Of a DNA stretch of 44,813 bases, positions 1 to 8,932 are shown piece after piece. The first letter of the stretch is position 1. Every line of letters starts with the position of its first letter. The stretch is from the NCBI GenBank assembly GCA_030053915.1, contig JASGCT010000004.1:1-44813 (forward strand), read 5' to 3'. This DNA is from Alphaproteobacteria bacterium (lineage in GTDB: Bacteria; Bacteroidota; Bacteroidia; Chitinophagales; Chitinophagaceae). The notes beneath the pieces were generated by a model that was given only the letters and a program-made list of their open reading frames with translations, was not told the DNA's origin and ran no database searches. The translations under genes and the position numbers were made by a program.

Positions 1-1
1 A

Positions 2-3000
2 AATTTAAAACCCTTAGTAAATGATTTTGATAATTTATTACTACTTTGCAAAGCCATTCGTGATTCTATAGGACCCAATAAAGTACTCTCGCTGTGTATA
101 ACCAATAATCTGAATTATATCGACGGTTTTGATTTTCCTGCATTGAGTTTGTATTTAGATTATTTTAATGTGTTTGGTTACGATTACAATGGTGGTTGGA
201 GTGATAGTTCGGGACATAATGGTCCTTTATTTAATTATCCAGGTTCGGAATTTGATGCTTTTAATATTGACTCTATAGCTCAAAAAATGGTTCGGCTTGG
301 TTGCCCCAAAAACAAAATTACGCTTGGTGCCGGATTTTATGGTAGAGCTGTTGTATGTAATGGACCTGCAAAATTAGGTTGCCCAACAGTCAAAAATTCT
401 ATTAATGTTTATCCTGATGGACAAGTACTGTCGGCAAATGATATAACTAATTTTGCCGCTTGGGATGCCGCCCCTAATTATTCGGCAATAAACGCGCTCA
501 ATAAACCAGGTACGGGCTGGACCTATACTTTTGATACCAATGCCAAAGTGGCATATTTAACAAAGGGAACGACATTTTTAAGTTACGATGATACGCTTTC
601 GGTTGCTTGGAAAGCCAAATATATTGCAGATAATGGCTATGCTGGAACACTCATCTGGCAAGCTTGGGGCGATTTAGAACATCTTACAGAAGGTAATATT
701 CAACCCGTTGGACCTGTAAAATTATATTATAGCCCTAATACCACAAGTGCCTTAATTACTAAAATGAATAATGTGTTTGCAGCAACAAGTTCGATGGGCT
801 ATACAGTGTCAACATCTGCAAATTTAGGCGGTTTAATAAGTAGTAGCAATCAAAATGTAAACTGTGGTTCTGATTATACAGTACAATTTAAACCTAATGC
901 AGGTTATTACATTGATAGCCTATTTATAGACAATTTAGATTCAACTGTTGCCTACAAAAACGATTCAAATTATACTTTTTATAAAATCGATAGGAATCAT
1001 TCTATACGTATTGTCTTTGCAACGCCTTCCTATAGAATTAGAGTAACTTATAATGCCGAAGGTGGTATTTGTTCGCCTTCAGATACTGTTGTGAATTTAA
1101 ATGCTAACGTCAATCTATTTGTAAATGCAGATTCTAACTATTATTTAGATTCTATTTCAATTAATGGCGATATTCCTTTTCTCCCTTTAAATCCAGGCGA
1201 TTATTTTTATTTATCATTAAATAATATTCAGCAAGATTTAAATATTTATGTCCATTTTGAAATGATTTTACCCCCAACACCGCCCATTTTAGATACGTGT
1301 GTTACTGGCAGGAATCTTGTTTTGGTTACTTTTTATAGACCCACACAAGATGGCGGAAGTTCAAATTTAATGTATCAAGTGAGTACCTTAGATAGCACAT
1401 TTGTTACAAACGGTACTTCAAGTCCAATTACGATAAAAAATATACAAAGTGAAGTCAACTATACTTTTAGAGTGCGAGCCCGCAATGAAGCGGGGTGGTC
1501 CGATTGGGCAGTGTTTCCTTACGCAGTTGTAGCACATGATTCTTTTTATTATATTTCAACTAGTTCAGACTTGAATTCAAGTATTACGCCTTCCAGTACT
1601 TATTTTATTAAATCCAACCCAACCATTACTTATACAGCTTTTGGTAATTATGTAATAGACTCAGTTATTATTGATAATCAAGATTCTTCTCAGAAATATC
1701 GTTCAAAATCACAAATTATATTTTATCAAATTGATACCAACCATTCTGTTAAAATCACCTCAAAATTAAAGACCTTCAATTTAATTTTTAATTTTGACAC
1801 CAACGGTGGTTACATTAACACCAAAGATACTACGATTACGTATGGCCAAAATAAAAGTATTAACATCAATGCCAAAAATAATTATCTTATAGATAGTATT
1901 TTTGTAAATAATAATTTATGGAATGGCACTTATAAAGGCTATGCTAGTTTTGTTTTAAATTTAAATAGTATTATACAAAACACAACAGTAAGAATTGTGT
2001 TTCGATATGTTGATTTACCTTTAAAACCCACAATTGATAGTGTTGTTGCAGGTAATCAACAAGTAACTGTTTATTTTAAACCAAATAAAGCCGATTCTAA
2101 TGCAACTATTACAAATTATTATTTATATTCAACACCTGGTTACTATTATATAAATTCTAACAAAAGTCCCATTGTCGTCAAAAATTTGGAAAATGGGGTA
2201 GCTTATAAATTTATCGTAAGAGCCTATAATTCAAGAGGTTATGGTCCATATTCCGATACGTCATTACCTGCAATACCTTCTGCATCTATTTATAATATTA
2301 CAACAAGTGCCGATGCCAATAGCCAAATATCACCATCAATATATGTCAATAACGGCGGAAGTATTACAATTACCTATCAAGCCAATAGTGGGTATATTAT
2401 TGATAGTGTTGTTATTAACAATCAAGATTCTTCAAATTTGTATAATTCTAAAAATACCAAAACATTTTTTAATGTTACTGAAAACCAATCGATAAGTGTC
2501 TATTCAAAACTTAAACCGATTAAACAATTTTATATAACAACTATCTCGGATGCAAATTCTATTATTTCGAATTCATTATTTTTAGATTCTGGTTCTACTT
2601 ACAGAGTAAGTTTTTCGGCACTTCAGGGTTATTATATTGATTCTGTAATTATTAATAACATAAATAATTCAAATTATAAAGATAGCAATGGTTATACATT
2701 TGTCAATATTTCTATGAATCAAACCATCAAAATTATTTCCAAAATATCACCTCAAAATCTACCAATTATCTCCATAACGTCCACTAATTTTAATTGTCCA
2801 TTTTCATCTTCTCAAATAGGGTCAGCCGCCATTAAAATAGTATCTAATTATAAACCAATACGAACCAATACCAAACTTTATATTACTTTAACGGCGCCGC
2901 AAGGCTGGACAACAAAAGACACTTTGGATAATGATAGTATCTATACAGCTATGATAACCGATACTGGCATCTATAATGTTAGTGTTATTTTTGATGCAGT

Positions 3001-3508
3001 TGGTTTATCTAATTATTCCCGTAACTATGAAGTAAAAATTACAGCACCTCAAAATATTCAAGGATATTATTCTGAAATTAAAAATAATCAAATTGTTTTA
3101 AATTTATCAGGCGCCGAAAAGTATGAAATAACATTAAATAATAGCTCTTGGCAAACAACCGCCTCTACGCTCACTTTAAATTTAAATAAAGGGGTCAATA
3201 ATTTAAGTATCAAAACAGATGCAACATGCCAAGAGTCCATTCATAAAACTATTTTAATAAGCGAAGATGTGGTGTTATATCCTAACCCTGCCAAGGATGT
3301 TATTCATTTGTATTGCTCTGGCAATGATGTATCTACAGATATTGAGCTTAGAAATGCGTCAGGTGTTCTTATAAGTAAACATACAGCCGCCATCGACCCT
3401 AATACACGTCTTTGCAAGCTTAACGTTAAAAATTTAACCCCAGGCATTTATTTTATTAGACTTCATGCACAGTCGTTATTTGGAACCTATAAATTTATCA
3501 AGAACTAA
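2..3508 (+). CDS. GH18 chitinase-like secreted protein with FN3 domains, InlB-like repeats and T9SS sorting domain (5' end outside window)
   Basis: The frame is open from position 2, so this is the 3' part of a larger gene; TTG at 143 is only an internal codon. The first ~200 residues match the C-terminal half of a glycoside hydrolase 18 barrel: 'YFNVFGYDYNGGW' corresponds to the NVMTYDxxG strand, 'GAGFYGRAV' is a typical later strand, and 'GTLIWQAWGDL' is the last barrel strand. The catalytic DxxDxDxE motif must lie upstream of the window, so activity cannot be judged. Six InlB/Listeria-Bacteroides-like repeats follow in three pairs, separated by two fibronectin III domains (about 1270-1520 and 2010-2280). 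A poorly defined Ig-like stretch comes next (2760-3250). The last ~80 residues are a type A Por/T9SS sorting domain ('LYPNPAKDVIHLY' to 'GIYFIRL...YKFIKN'). The protein is probably exported by type IX secretion and cleaves chitin or a related polymer at or outside the cell surface. Its stop converges with plsC, overlapping by 11 bp. Confidence 0.88.
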   Translation, partial: NLKPLVNDFDNLLLLCKAIRDSIGPNKVLSLCITNNLNYIDGFDFPALSLYLDYFNVFGYDYNGGWSDSSGHNGPLFNYPGSEFDAFNIDSIAQKMVRLGCPKNKITLGAGFYGRAVVCNGPAKLGCPTVKNSINVYPDGQVLSANDITNFAAWDAAPNYSAINALNKPGTGWTYTFDTNAKVAYLTKGTTFLSYDDTLSVAWKAKYIADNGYAGTLIWQAWGDLEHLTEGNIQPVGPVKLYYSPNTTSALITKMNNVFAATSSMGYTVSTSANLGGLISSSNQNVNCGSDYTVQFKPNAGYYIDSLFIDNLDSTVAYKNDSNYTFYKIDRNHSIRIVFATPSYRIRVTYNAEGGICSPSDTVVNLNANVNLFVNADSNYYLDSISINGDIPFLPLNPGDYFYLSLNNIQQDLNIYVHFEMILPPTPPILDTCVTGRNLVLVTFYRPTQDGGSSNLMYQVSTLDSTFVTNGTSSPITIKNIQSEVNYTFRVRARNEAGWSDWAVFPYAVVAHDSFYYISTSSDLNSSITPSSTYFIKSNPTITYTAFGNYVIDSVIIDNQDSSQKYRSKSQIIFYQIDTNHSVKITSKLKTFNLIFNFDTNGGYINTKDTTITYGQNKSININAKNNYLIDSIFVNNNLWNGTYKGYASFVLNLNSIIQNTTVRIVFRYVDLPLKPTIDSVVAGNQQVTVYFKPNKADSNATITNYYLYSTPGYYYINSNKSPIVVKNLENGVAYKFIVRAYNSRGYGPYSDTSLPAIPSASIYNITTSADANSQISPSIYVNNGGSITITYQANSGYIIDSVVINNQDSSNLYNSKNTKTFFNVTENQSISVYSKLKPIKQFYITTISDANSIISNSLFLDSGSTYRVSFSALQGYYIDSVIINNINNSNYKDSNGYTFVNISMNQTIKIISKISPQNLPIISITSTNFNCPFSSSQIGSAAIKIVSNYKPIRTNTKLYITLTAPQGWTTKDTLDNDSIYTAMITDTGIYNVSVIFDAVGLSNYSRNYEVKITAPQNIQGYYSEIKNNQIVLNLSGAEKYEITLNNSSWQTTASTLTLNLNKGVNNLSIKTDATCQESIHKTILISEDVVLYPNPAKDVIHLYCSGNDVSTDIELRNASGVLISKHTAAIDPNTRLCKLNVKNLTPGIYFIRLHAQSLFGTYKFIKN
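800..2755 (+). repeat. Six InlB-like protein repeats within the chitinase-like gene
   Basis: Six units of about 75 residues begin near 800, 1031, 1548, 1776, 2291 and 2527. Units 1, 3, 5 and 6 share a (Y/F)xI/VxTxxxxNxxIxxS start, a central 'GYYIDSxxIxN' core and an 'NxSIxI' end. Units 2 and 4 are a second version with 'NxxGGxxxxxDTxxxxxxxxNxxxNAxxNYxxDSIxxN'. FN3 domains sit between units 2/3 and 4/5. The units are divergent at DNA level, so they look like old domain duplications rather than recent tandem copies. Confidence 0.75.
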
Positions 3509-4244
3509 TTAAAATGTTATTATAAAAGTGAAAGCAGTATTGTTTTAACTCATTGGAAGTCATAGGGTTTTCTAAATGAACGGATATAGTGGGCAAAAAT
3601 TGAACTTTATTTAAACCAGGTGTAAAACTAAAAATAGATGAGGGGTTGAGACGATGATGCGAGTTTGGAAAATATAGTGGTTGTATAGGAAGATTATATT
3701 TTATAGCTATGTCGAAAGCGCCGTTATGAAAGGGTTTTAAAGCATGAGGGTTCTCGTCAAACATACCTTCTGGAAAAATAAAAATATGATAACCTAATTG
3801 AATGTATTTAATAACGTCTTTCAATGCGAAGGTTTTTTCTTTTAACGATGTTCTATTAAATGAAATAGCAATATGTTTGTATATGAAAAAAAACAAAGGA
3901 AATTTTAAACCATCTGATTTTCCTAAAATTTTTACATGGGATTGCGATAATAATAATAATGGTGGAATATCTAAATATGATTTATGATTTGATATGAAAA
4001 TAAATTGCTTATAATTATTGTTTAGTGAGCCGTTCGCATAAAATTCTTTATGTTCAATTCCACACATAAAATACCAAATTTTAAAGATTAATTTAGCGAT
4101 ATATTTAAAGTTTTTAAAAATAACATGATGCCGCTTTGAACCTATTAAATATATGATGCTACATATAGGGGAAAAAATCAATATTAAAAGTATGAGTGTA
4201 AAAATGCAATAAACACTAAAAACCATAATTGCAATACGTTTCAT
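3498..4244 (-). CDS. 1-acyl-sn-glycerol-3-phosphate acyltransferase family protein (PlsC-like)
   Basis: This 248-residue protein has the two hallmark motifs of the PlsC/LPLAT family: HX4D as 'NHKSYLD' (H87, D92) and 'FPEG' at residues 157-160. The first ~35 residues are strongly hydrophobic and would anchor it in the inner membrane. The family transfers an acyl chain to lysophosphatidic acid in phospholipid synthesis; the exact acceptor here is not proven. I chose ATG at 4244. A TTG 18 nt upstream (4262) is in frame, but it lies inside a TAnnTTTG promoter box (4260-4267), so it should not be in the transcript. The gene is divergent from the LYS1-like dehydrogenase and convergent with the chitinase-like gene, overlapping its last 11 bases, so it appears to be monocistronic. 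Confidence 0.88.
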   Translation of the reverse strand: MKRIAIMVFSVYCIFTLILLILIFSPICSIIYLIGSKRHHVIFKNFKYIAKLIFKIWYFMCGIEHKEFYANGSLNNNYKQFIFISNHKSYLDIPPLLLLSQSHVKILGKSDGLKFPLFFFIYKHIAISFNRTSLKEKTFALKDVIKYIQLGYHIFIFPEGMFDENPHALKPFHNGAFDIAIKYNLPIQPLYFPNSHHRLNPSSIFSFTPGLNKVQFLPTISVHLENPMTSNELKQYCFHFYNNILISS

Positions 4245-4259
4245 AATTAAACCATTTTT

Positions 4260-4267
4260 CAAAAGTA
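4260..4267 (-). promoter_or_regulatory. Bacteroidota -7 box for the PlsC-like gene
   Basis: TACTTTTG on the minus strand fits TAnnTTTG. It ends 15 nt before the ATG at 4244. A clear -33 element is not obvious. Confidence 0.45.
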
Positions 4268-4319
4268 ACTAAATTTTTAGAAATATCTTATAAAAGAATG
4301 AAAATAAAAAAAATATTTG

Positions 4320-4327
4320 TAACTTTG
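4320..4327 (+). promoter_or_regulatory. Bacteroidota -7 box for the LYS1-like dehydrogenase gene
   Basis: TAACTTTG fits the TAnnTTTG consensus of the Bacteroidota primary sigma factor and lies 18 nt before the ATG at 4346. Confidence 0.5.
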
Positions 4328-4345
4328 TCAAAAGCGATTTAAAAT

Positions 4346-5551
4346 ATGACAAAAATTAAAATTGGATTAATTAAAGAAGGAAAGTCTTGTAAAGACAATA
4401 GGGTTGCCTTTACGCCTAAACAATGTTTAGAACTTCAAGTACAATACCCACATGTAAAAGTATTTATTCAAAAATCTGAAATACGATGTTTTAGCGACGC
4501 TGAGTATCAAAAACTAGGATTGCCAGTTGTTGATGACATATCTCATTGCGATATTTTATTGGGCATTAAAGAAGTTCCAATTGACCAATTGATACCTCAT
4601 AAAACTTATTTTATTTTTTCTCATACTAAAAAAATGCAATCTTATAATCAAGATTTTTTTAAAGCGATGATTGCTAAAAATATAACTTTAATTGATTATG
4701 AATGTATTGAATATACAGATGGATCGAGAGTTTTAGGATTTGGATTTTTTGCAGGCATCGTAGGTGCTCATAATGGATTAATGGCTTATGGTTTAAGAAC
4801 AAATACCTTTCATTTAGAACGCGTTTTTAAAGTGAAAGATTATAGTCATTTAATAAGTAGTTATTTTGGCTTAAAATTACCACCAATCAAAATAGCGGTA
4901 ACTGGTTCTGGACGGGTATCTAAAGGCATTATTGAGATTATGAATTTAGTTGATATTAAAGAAGTGGATGATTACGATTATTGTAATACCGATTTTGACT
5001 ATCCCGTATTTATTCATTTAAAAGGCGATAGCTTATACCAAAGGAAAGACCAAAAACCATTTATACGAACCGATTTTCATAATAACCCTAAAGACTATAA
5101 ATGTTTGTTTAATAATTATTTACCATATACACAAATTCTATTAAATGGCGTTTATTGGGAAAAGTCAATTGCTCCGCTTTTTACCTTAGATGATTTAAAC
5201 CAATGTAAACCCATGAAATTAGTAACCATTGCCGATGTTACTGATGATGCTTATGGGAGTGTTCCTTGTAATTTAGGCGATGCTACTATAGAAGATCCGA
5301 TTTATGGATTCGATGTAAAAACAGGTTCTAAAACCTTGCCCTATCAATCAGAAGGTATTGATATCGTAGCAGTTGGCAATCTTCCAAATGAACTTCCGCG
5401 AGACGCAAGTTATTATTTTGGCGAACAACTCCTTAAAAATGTCATTCCTAATATCTTTATCGAAAATTCACCAATCATCAATAAAGCCACTATTTTAAAA
5501 AATGGTAATATTACAATAAATTTTGAATATTTAAAAAATTATTGCAAATAA
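4346..5551 (+). CDS. Saccharopine dehydrogenase (LYS1-like) / alanine dehydrogenase family oxidoreductase
   Basis: This 401-residue protein belongs to the alanine dehydrogenase/transhydrogenase fold family. The N-terminal 'IGLIKEGKxxKDNRVAFTP' is the family entry motif. 'LGIKEVP' puts a lysine at K75 and 'FSHTKKMQ' a histidine at H93. These match the catalytic Lys/His pair of lysine-forming saccharopine dehydrogenase (yeast Lys1 K77/H96), which favours that subfamily over alanine dehydrogenase. A Rossmann glycine-rich loop, 'VTGSGRVSKG', follows at about residue 185 and should bind NAD(P). Family knowledge predicts reversible oxidative cleavage of saccharopine to lysine and 2-oxoglutarate. 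No other lysine-metabolism gene lies nearby, so the pathway role stays open. The start is ATG, 18 nt after a TAnnTTTG box. Confidence 0.75.
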   Translation: MTKIKIGLIKEGKSCKDNRVAFTPKQCLELQVQYPHVKVFIQKSEIRCFSDAEYQKLGLPVVDDISHCDILLGIKEVPIDQLIPHKTYFIFSHTKKMQSYNQDFFKAMIAKNITLIDYECIEYTDGSRVLGFGFFAGIVGAHNGLMAYGLRTNTFHLERVFKVKDYSHLISSYFGLKLPPIKIAVTGSGRVSKGIIEIMNLVDIKEVDDYDYCNTDFDYPVFIHLKGDSLYQRKDQKPFIRTDFHNNPKDYKCLFNNYLPYTQILLNGVYWEKSIAPLFTLDDLNQCKPMKLVTIADVTDDAYGSVPCNLGDATIEDPIYGFDVKTGSKTLPYQSEGIDIVAVGNLPNELPRDASYYFGEQLLKNVIPNIFIENSPIINKATILKNGNITINFEYLKNYCK

Positions 5552-5634
5552 TTTTTTTTTTAGTAATTTTTGAACGATTTTTAAAATATAAAGTAAATTT
5601 TATAAAATTAATTAAAAAATGTAAAATGACGTCG

Positions 5635-5642
5635 TAACTTTG
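5635..5642 (+). promoter_or_regulatory. Bacteroidota -7 box before the 84-residue ORF
   Basis: TAACTTTG matches TAnnTTTG and lies 14 nt before the ATG at 5657. It is immediately preceded by the palindrome GACGTC at 5628-5633. Confidence 0.5.
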
Positions 5643-5656
5643 CAAAAATTTATTTT

Positions 5657-5911
5657 ATGTTTTTAAAGCGTATTTTGAATCTCTCTTTATCTACGAATAA
5701 CTTATTGATTAAGTTGTTTGATAAAATTGATGAATACATGGCTTGTCGTATCGCACTTCTTTTAGAAGGGTACAAAAATCAAATTTATAACTTGAAACCC
5801 CCTTTGATTTATTTAGAAAACCATCAAATACATAACCATATTGTAATATTGAAGATAAATTATGGTAACTGTATGTTACCAATTGTAACAACTAAACAAT
5901 ATCATAATTAG
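5657..5911 (+). CDS. Small orphan protein of unknown function
   Basis: This 84-codon ORF resembles no family I recognise. Support for it being a gene comes from a well-placed TAnnTTTG box 14 nt upstream of its ATG and from its isolation between two genes, where an uninterrupted frame is otherwise unexplained. The product starts amphipathic ('MFLKRILNLSLSTNNLLIKLF'-like segment), has no clear signal peptide or membrane span, and ends in a short tail with one cysteine. The opposite strand is also open for 60 codons (5709-5891), which weakens the coding argument. It could instead be a transcribed non-coding RNA. Confidence 0.4.
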   Translation: MFLKRILNLSLSTNNLLIKLFDKIDEYMACRIALLLEGYKNQIYNLKPPLIYLENHQIHNHIVILKINYGNCMLPIVTTKQYHN

Positions 5912-6103
5912 TTATTTTTAATTCTTAATTAATCAATTTTTTTAAAGATTTTAAAAGTCTTTAAACTATAAAAATTAAATTAAGATATTAATTTTAAATA
6001 AAAAAATATTATTATAAGTTGTACTAAAAAATTTAGTATTTTAAATTGTAAAATATTATAAATTCCTAAAAATCAATAATTTAAACTTTTTAAATTACAA
6101 ACT

Positions 6104-8908
6104 ATGAAAAACATAAATCAATTATACCTCACACTATTTATTTTATTCAGTATAGCACATAGTATAAATAGTTCAGCCCAAAATAATTGTATTGTTAGTG
6201 GAAAAATCTTAAACATTCAAAATGAACCCGTAAATGCTGCCGTTATTACTGTTTTATATAACAACCTTACTAAAAAAGTTATTGCAGATTTAGACGGAAA
6301 TTTTAAAATATATAATTTACCAAGAACAACATGGACTTTACAAGTGAATGCTTTGGGTTATAATTTATCTGAAATTAAAATTATTCCAGATTCCTTTGAA
6401 ATTGAATACTATAAAGAAATTGTTTTGGAAACAAATGTTCAAAAATTAGCCAATATTGAAGTTAAAAGTTCACGCTCAAAAGGCACGAAATCAAATACAG
6501 AGAAATCGATTTTAGTTTATATGAAAAATGCCCCAATGATTACATCAGTTATATCTCAAGAAACTATTGCAAAATTACCAGACCGTAATTCGGCTGAAAT
6601 AATCAAACGTCTCCCCGGAATTTCAATACAAGAGAATAAGTTCATCATTGTTAGAGGCTTAGCAGACCGATATAATCAAGTCATGCTCAATAATGTTTTA
6701 TTAAGTAGCACCGAAGCCGACCGCAAAACCTTTAATATGGATATTTTTCCTGCAGTCATGATTGATAACATCATTGTAAATAAAACATTTACACCAAGTT
6801 TACCTGGTGAATGGGCTGGTGGTTTAGTGCAAATTCAAACCAAAAGTTTTCCAGAGAAAAATTTTTGGAATATATCAATTCAAAGTGGCTTGAATTTTCA
6901 AACACTTGGCACAACCTTTTATAGCGATAAACCTGGACCATGGGATTGGTTAGGTATTGACGGCGGATATAGAGCGTTACCAAAATCGTTTCCAGAAAAA
7001 AGTCAATTTGATGCCTTGAATCCACAACAACAAACGGTTTTAGGTCAACAGCTCAAAAATAATTGGCAAGCCGAAGTCATGAACCCCATACCTAATATCG
7101 GACTTGGTATTGTTAGAGGCTTTACTTCCAGTCTCTTTAAAAATCCTTTAACCGGGTTTTTATCTTTTCAATATAATCGCCGCACTGATATAGAGTACAA
7201 TATAAATCAACAGAACACAATCGATGGTAATCTACTATCTGTAAATTATAATTATAACGACAATAAATATATTCAACAAGTGCAACTGAATGCTTTAGTT
7301 GGTTTAAATTATAAATTAAATAATCATAATACTTTATCGTATCAAGGCTTAATCAATATCAAATCGGCAAATGCTACAACTGATAGACAAGGGACTGAAT
7401 TTGTTAGAGGCGATTCATTAAAAGGAAGTGAATTTAATTTTTATTCTAATGTATTCACTTTGAATATTTTAAATGGTGAACATCTTCTTGCAAAAAATTT
7501 ACGATTGGACTGGTTTATCAGTTATACTACAATATCTAATAATGTGCCAGACCAACGTAGGATTGTTTATACTAAATATTTAGACAATACCACTGAAAAT
7601 AATTATAATTTATTAATATCGAATTCGTTATCGCAATTATCAGGCAGTCGTATTTTTAAAATTTTACAAGATAATATCAGTTCAGCTGGTATTAATATTA
7701 GAAAAAGTTTTGCTAATCTTCAGTTAAAAGCAGGGTGGTATGGACAAATTAAAGGCAGAGAATACAATGCTTATTTATATGCTAACTATTTACCAATCAA
7801 TAATCCCAATTTAATTATTTTACCGCCAAATACTATTTTTGACCCTAACAATTTTGGTGATGGTGATAACAATAAATTTGCCTTTGGGAGTATTAAAGGT
7901 TCTAGTTTTAGTTATGTTGCCAACACAATTTTACATGCGATTTATCTAGAAGGCGATTATATTTATAAGAATTGGCGATTTATTGGCGGATTTCGCATAG
8001 AAAACTATGATCAACTGGTTGCCAATGCGTTTATTCCAAATTCAACAATTTATGCCCAATCGGTTTTATTAGATGTTTTGCCAAGTATTTCGGCACATTA
8101 TTCATTAAATTCAAATTCAAAAATTAGATTTTCGGCTACTCAAACCGTTATTCGACCCGAACTACGTGAGCTATCTTTCTTAAATATTTATGACTTCGAT
8201 TTAAACGCTTCGGTACAAGGCAATCCACAACTATTAAGAACAAAAATTACAAATTTAGATTTAAGATACGAATGGTTTGGTAGTGGTGTTAATTATTTTA
8301 ATGCAGGTTTTTTTTACAAAGATTTTTTAAATCCAATTGAACAAATATTTAGCGAAGGGTCGGGCGGGGCAAGTACTTTTAGTTTTCAAAATGCCAATGA
8401 AGCTAAAGTTTATGGCTTAGAAATTGAAGGTAAACGTAGTTTAGATTTTGTGAATGCTTTAAAGAATTTTTCGATTCAAGGTAGTATGTCTTTAATAAAT
8501 AGTATGGTAAAAGACCCTGAATTAAATATTGAACGAGCCTTGCAAGGACAAAGTAATTTTATTTTTAATGCCGGTTTATTATATAATGCTTTAAAATCGG
8601 GCTGGGAGGCGAGCTTTTTATACCACCAATATGGTGATAGATTGTATTTAATAGGTGATATTCAGGCTGGGTCATCTTCACCCAATGTCTATGAAAAATC
8701 CCGCCCAATATTTGATGTTCAAGTTGCTAAGAAGTTTTTGAAAAATAAAATCAATGTTGTTTTACAAATTCAAGATATTTTAAATCTGCAACAAATATTT
8801 TATCAAAATGTTGACGACAATATAACCTATAATGCCAATATTGATGCCATACGTTTTGCACGTTTTTATGGTACAAGAGCCCAAGTTACTTTTAAACTAA
8901 ATTTATAA
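6104..8908 (+). CDS. TonB-dependent outer-membrane receptor with carboxypeptidase-regulatory-like domain
   Basis: The 934-residue product has a signal peptide (about 1-26, ending 'NSSAQ'). A carboxypeptidase-regulatory-like beta-sandwich follows at about 28-108 ('SGKILNIQNEPVNAAVITV'), then a TonB plug at about 138-246 ('NSAEIIKRLPGISIQ', 'IVRGLADRYNQVMLNN', 'GGLVQIQTK'). The rest is a beta-barrel ending in an aromatic-containing strand, 'FYGTRAQVTFKLNL'. Such receptors import scarce ligands through the outer membrane using TonB/ExbBD energy; the ligand cannot be read from sequence. It is followed after 24 nt by a lipoprotein gene with which it should be co-transcribed. That partner is not SusD-like, so this is not a classical starch-utilisation pair. 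The 192-bp upstream region (5912-6103) is very AT-rich, with no good TAnnTTTG box seen. Confidence 0.9.
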   Translation: MKNINQLYLTLFILFSIAHSINSSAQNNCIVSGKILNIQNEPVNAAVITVLYNNLTKKVIADLDGNFKIYNLPRTTWTLQVNALGYNLSEIKIIPDSFEIEYYKEIVLETNVQKLANIEVKSSRSKGTKSNTEKSILVYMKNAPMITSVISQETIAKLPDRNSAEIIKRLPGISIQENKFIIVRGLADRYNQVMLNNVLLSSTEADRKTFNMDIFPAVMIDNIIVNKTFTPSLPGEWAGGLVQIQTKSFPEKNFWNISIQSGLNFQTLGTTFYSDKPGPWDWLGIDGGYRALPKSFPEKSQFDALNPQQQTVLGQQLKNNWQAEVMNPIPNIGLGIVRGFTSSLFKNPLTGFLSFQYNRRTDIEYNINQQNTIDGNLLSVNYNYNDNKYIQQVQLNALVGLNYKLNNHNTLSYQGLINIKSANATTDRQGTEFVRGDSLKGSEFNFYSNVFTLNILNGEHLLAKNLRLDWFISYTTISNNVPDQRRIVYTKYLDNTTENNYNLLISNSLSQLSGSRIFKILQDNISSAGINIRKSFANLQLKAGWYGQIKGREYNAYLYANYLPINNPNLIILPPNTIFDPNNFGDGDNNKFAFGSIKGSSFSYVANTILHAIYLEGDYIYKNWRFIGGFRIENYDQLVANAFIPNSTIYAQSVLLDVLPSISAHYSLNSNSKIRFSATQTVIRPELRELSFLNIYDFDLNASVQGNPQLLRTKITNLDLRYEWFGSGVNYFNAGFFYKDFLNPIEQIFSEGSGGASTFSFQNANEAKVYGLEIEGKRSLDFVNALKNFSIQGSMSLINSMVKDPELNIERALQGQSNFIFNAGLLYNALKSGWEASFLYHQYGDRLYLIGDIQAGSSSPNVYEKSRPIFDVQVAKKFLKNKINVVLQIQDILNLQQIFYQNVDDNITYNANIDAIRFARFYGTRAQVTFKLNL

Positions 8909-8932
8909 ATAATAATTATAAAACATATAACA

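Noticed and set aside
5709..5891. Minus-strand 60-codon ORF
   Set aside because: Opposite the 84-codon plus ORF, without a promoter box of its own; the plus strand has the better-placed TAnnTTTG.
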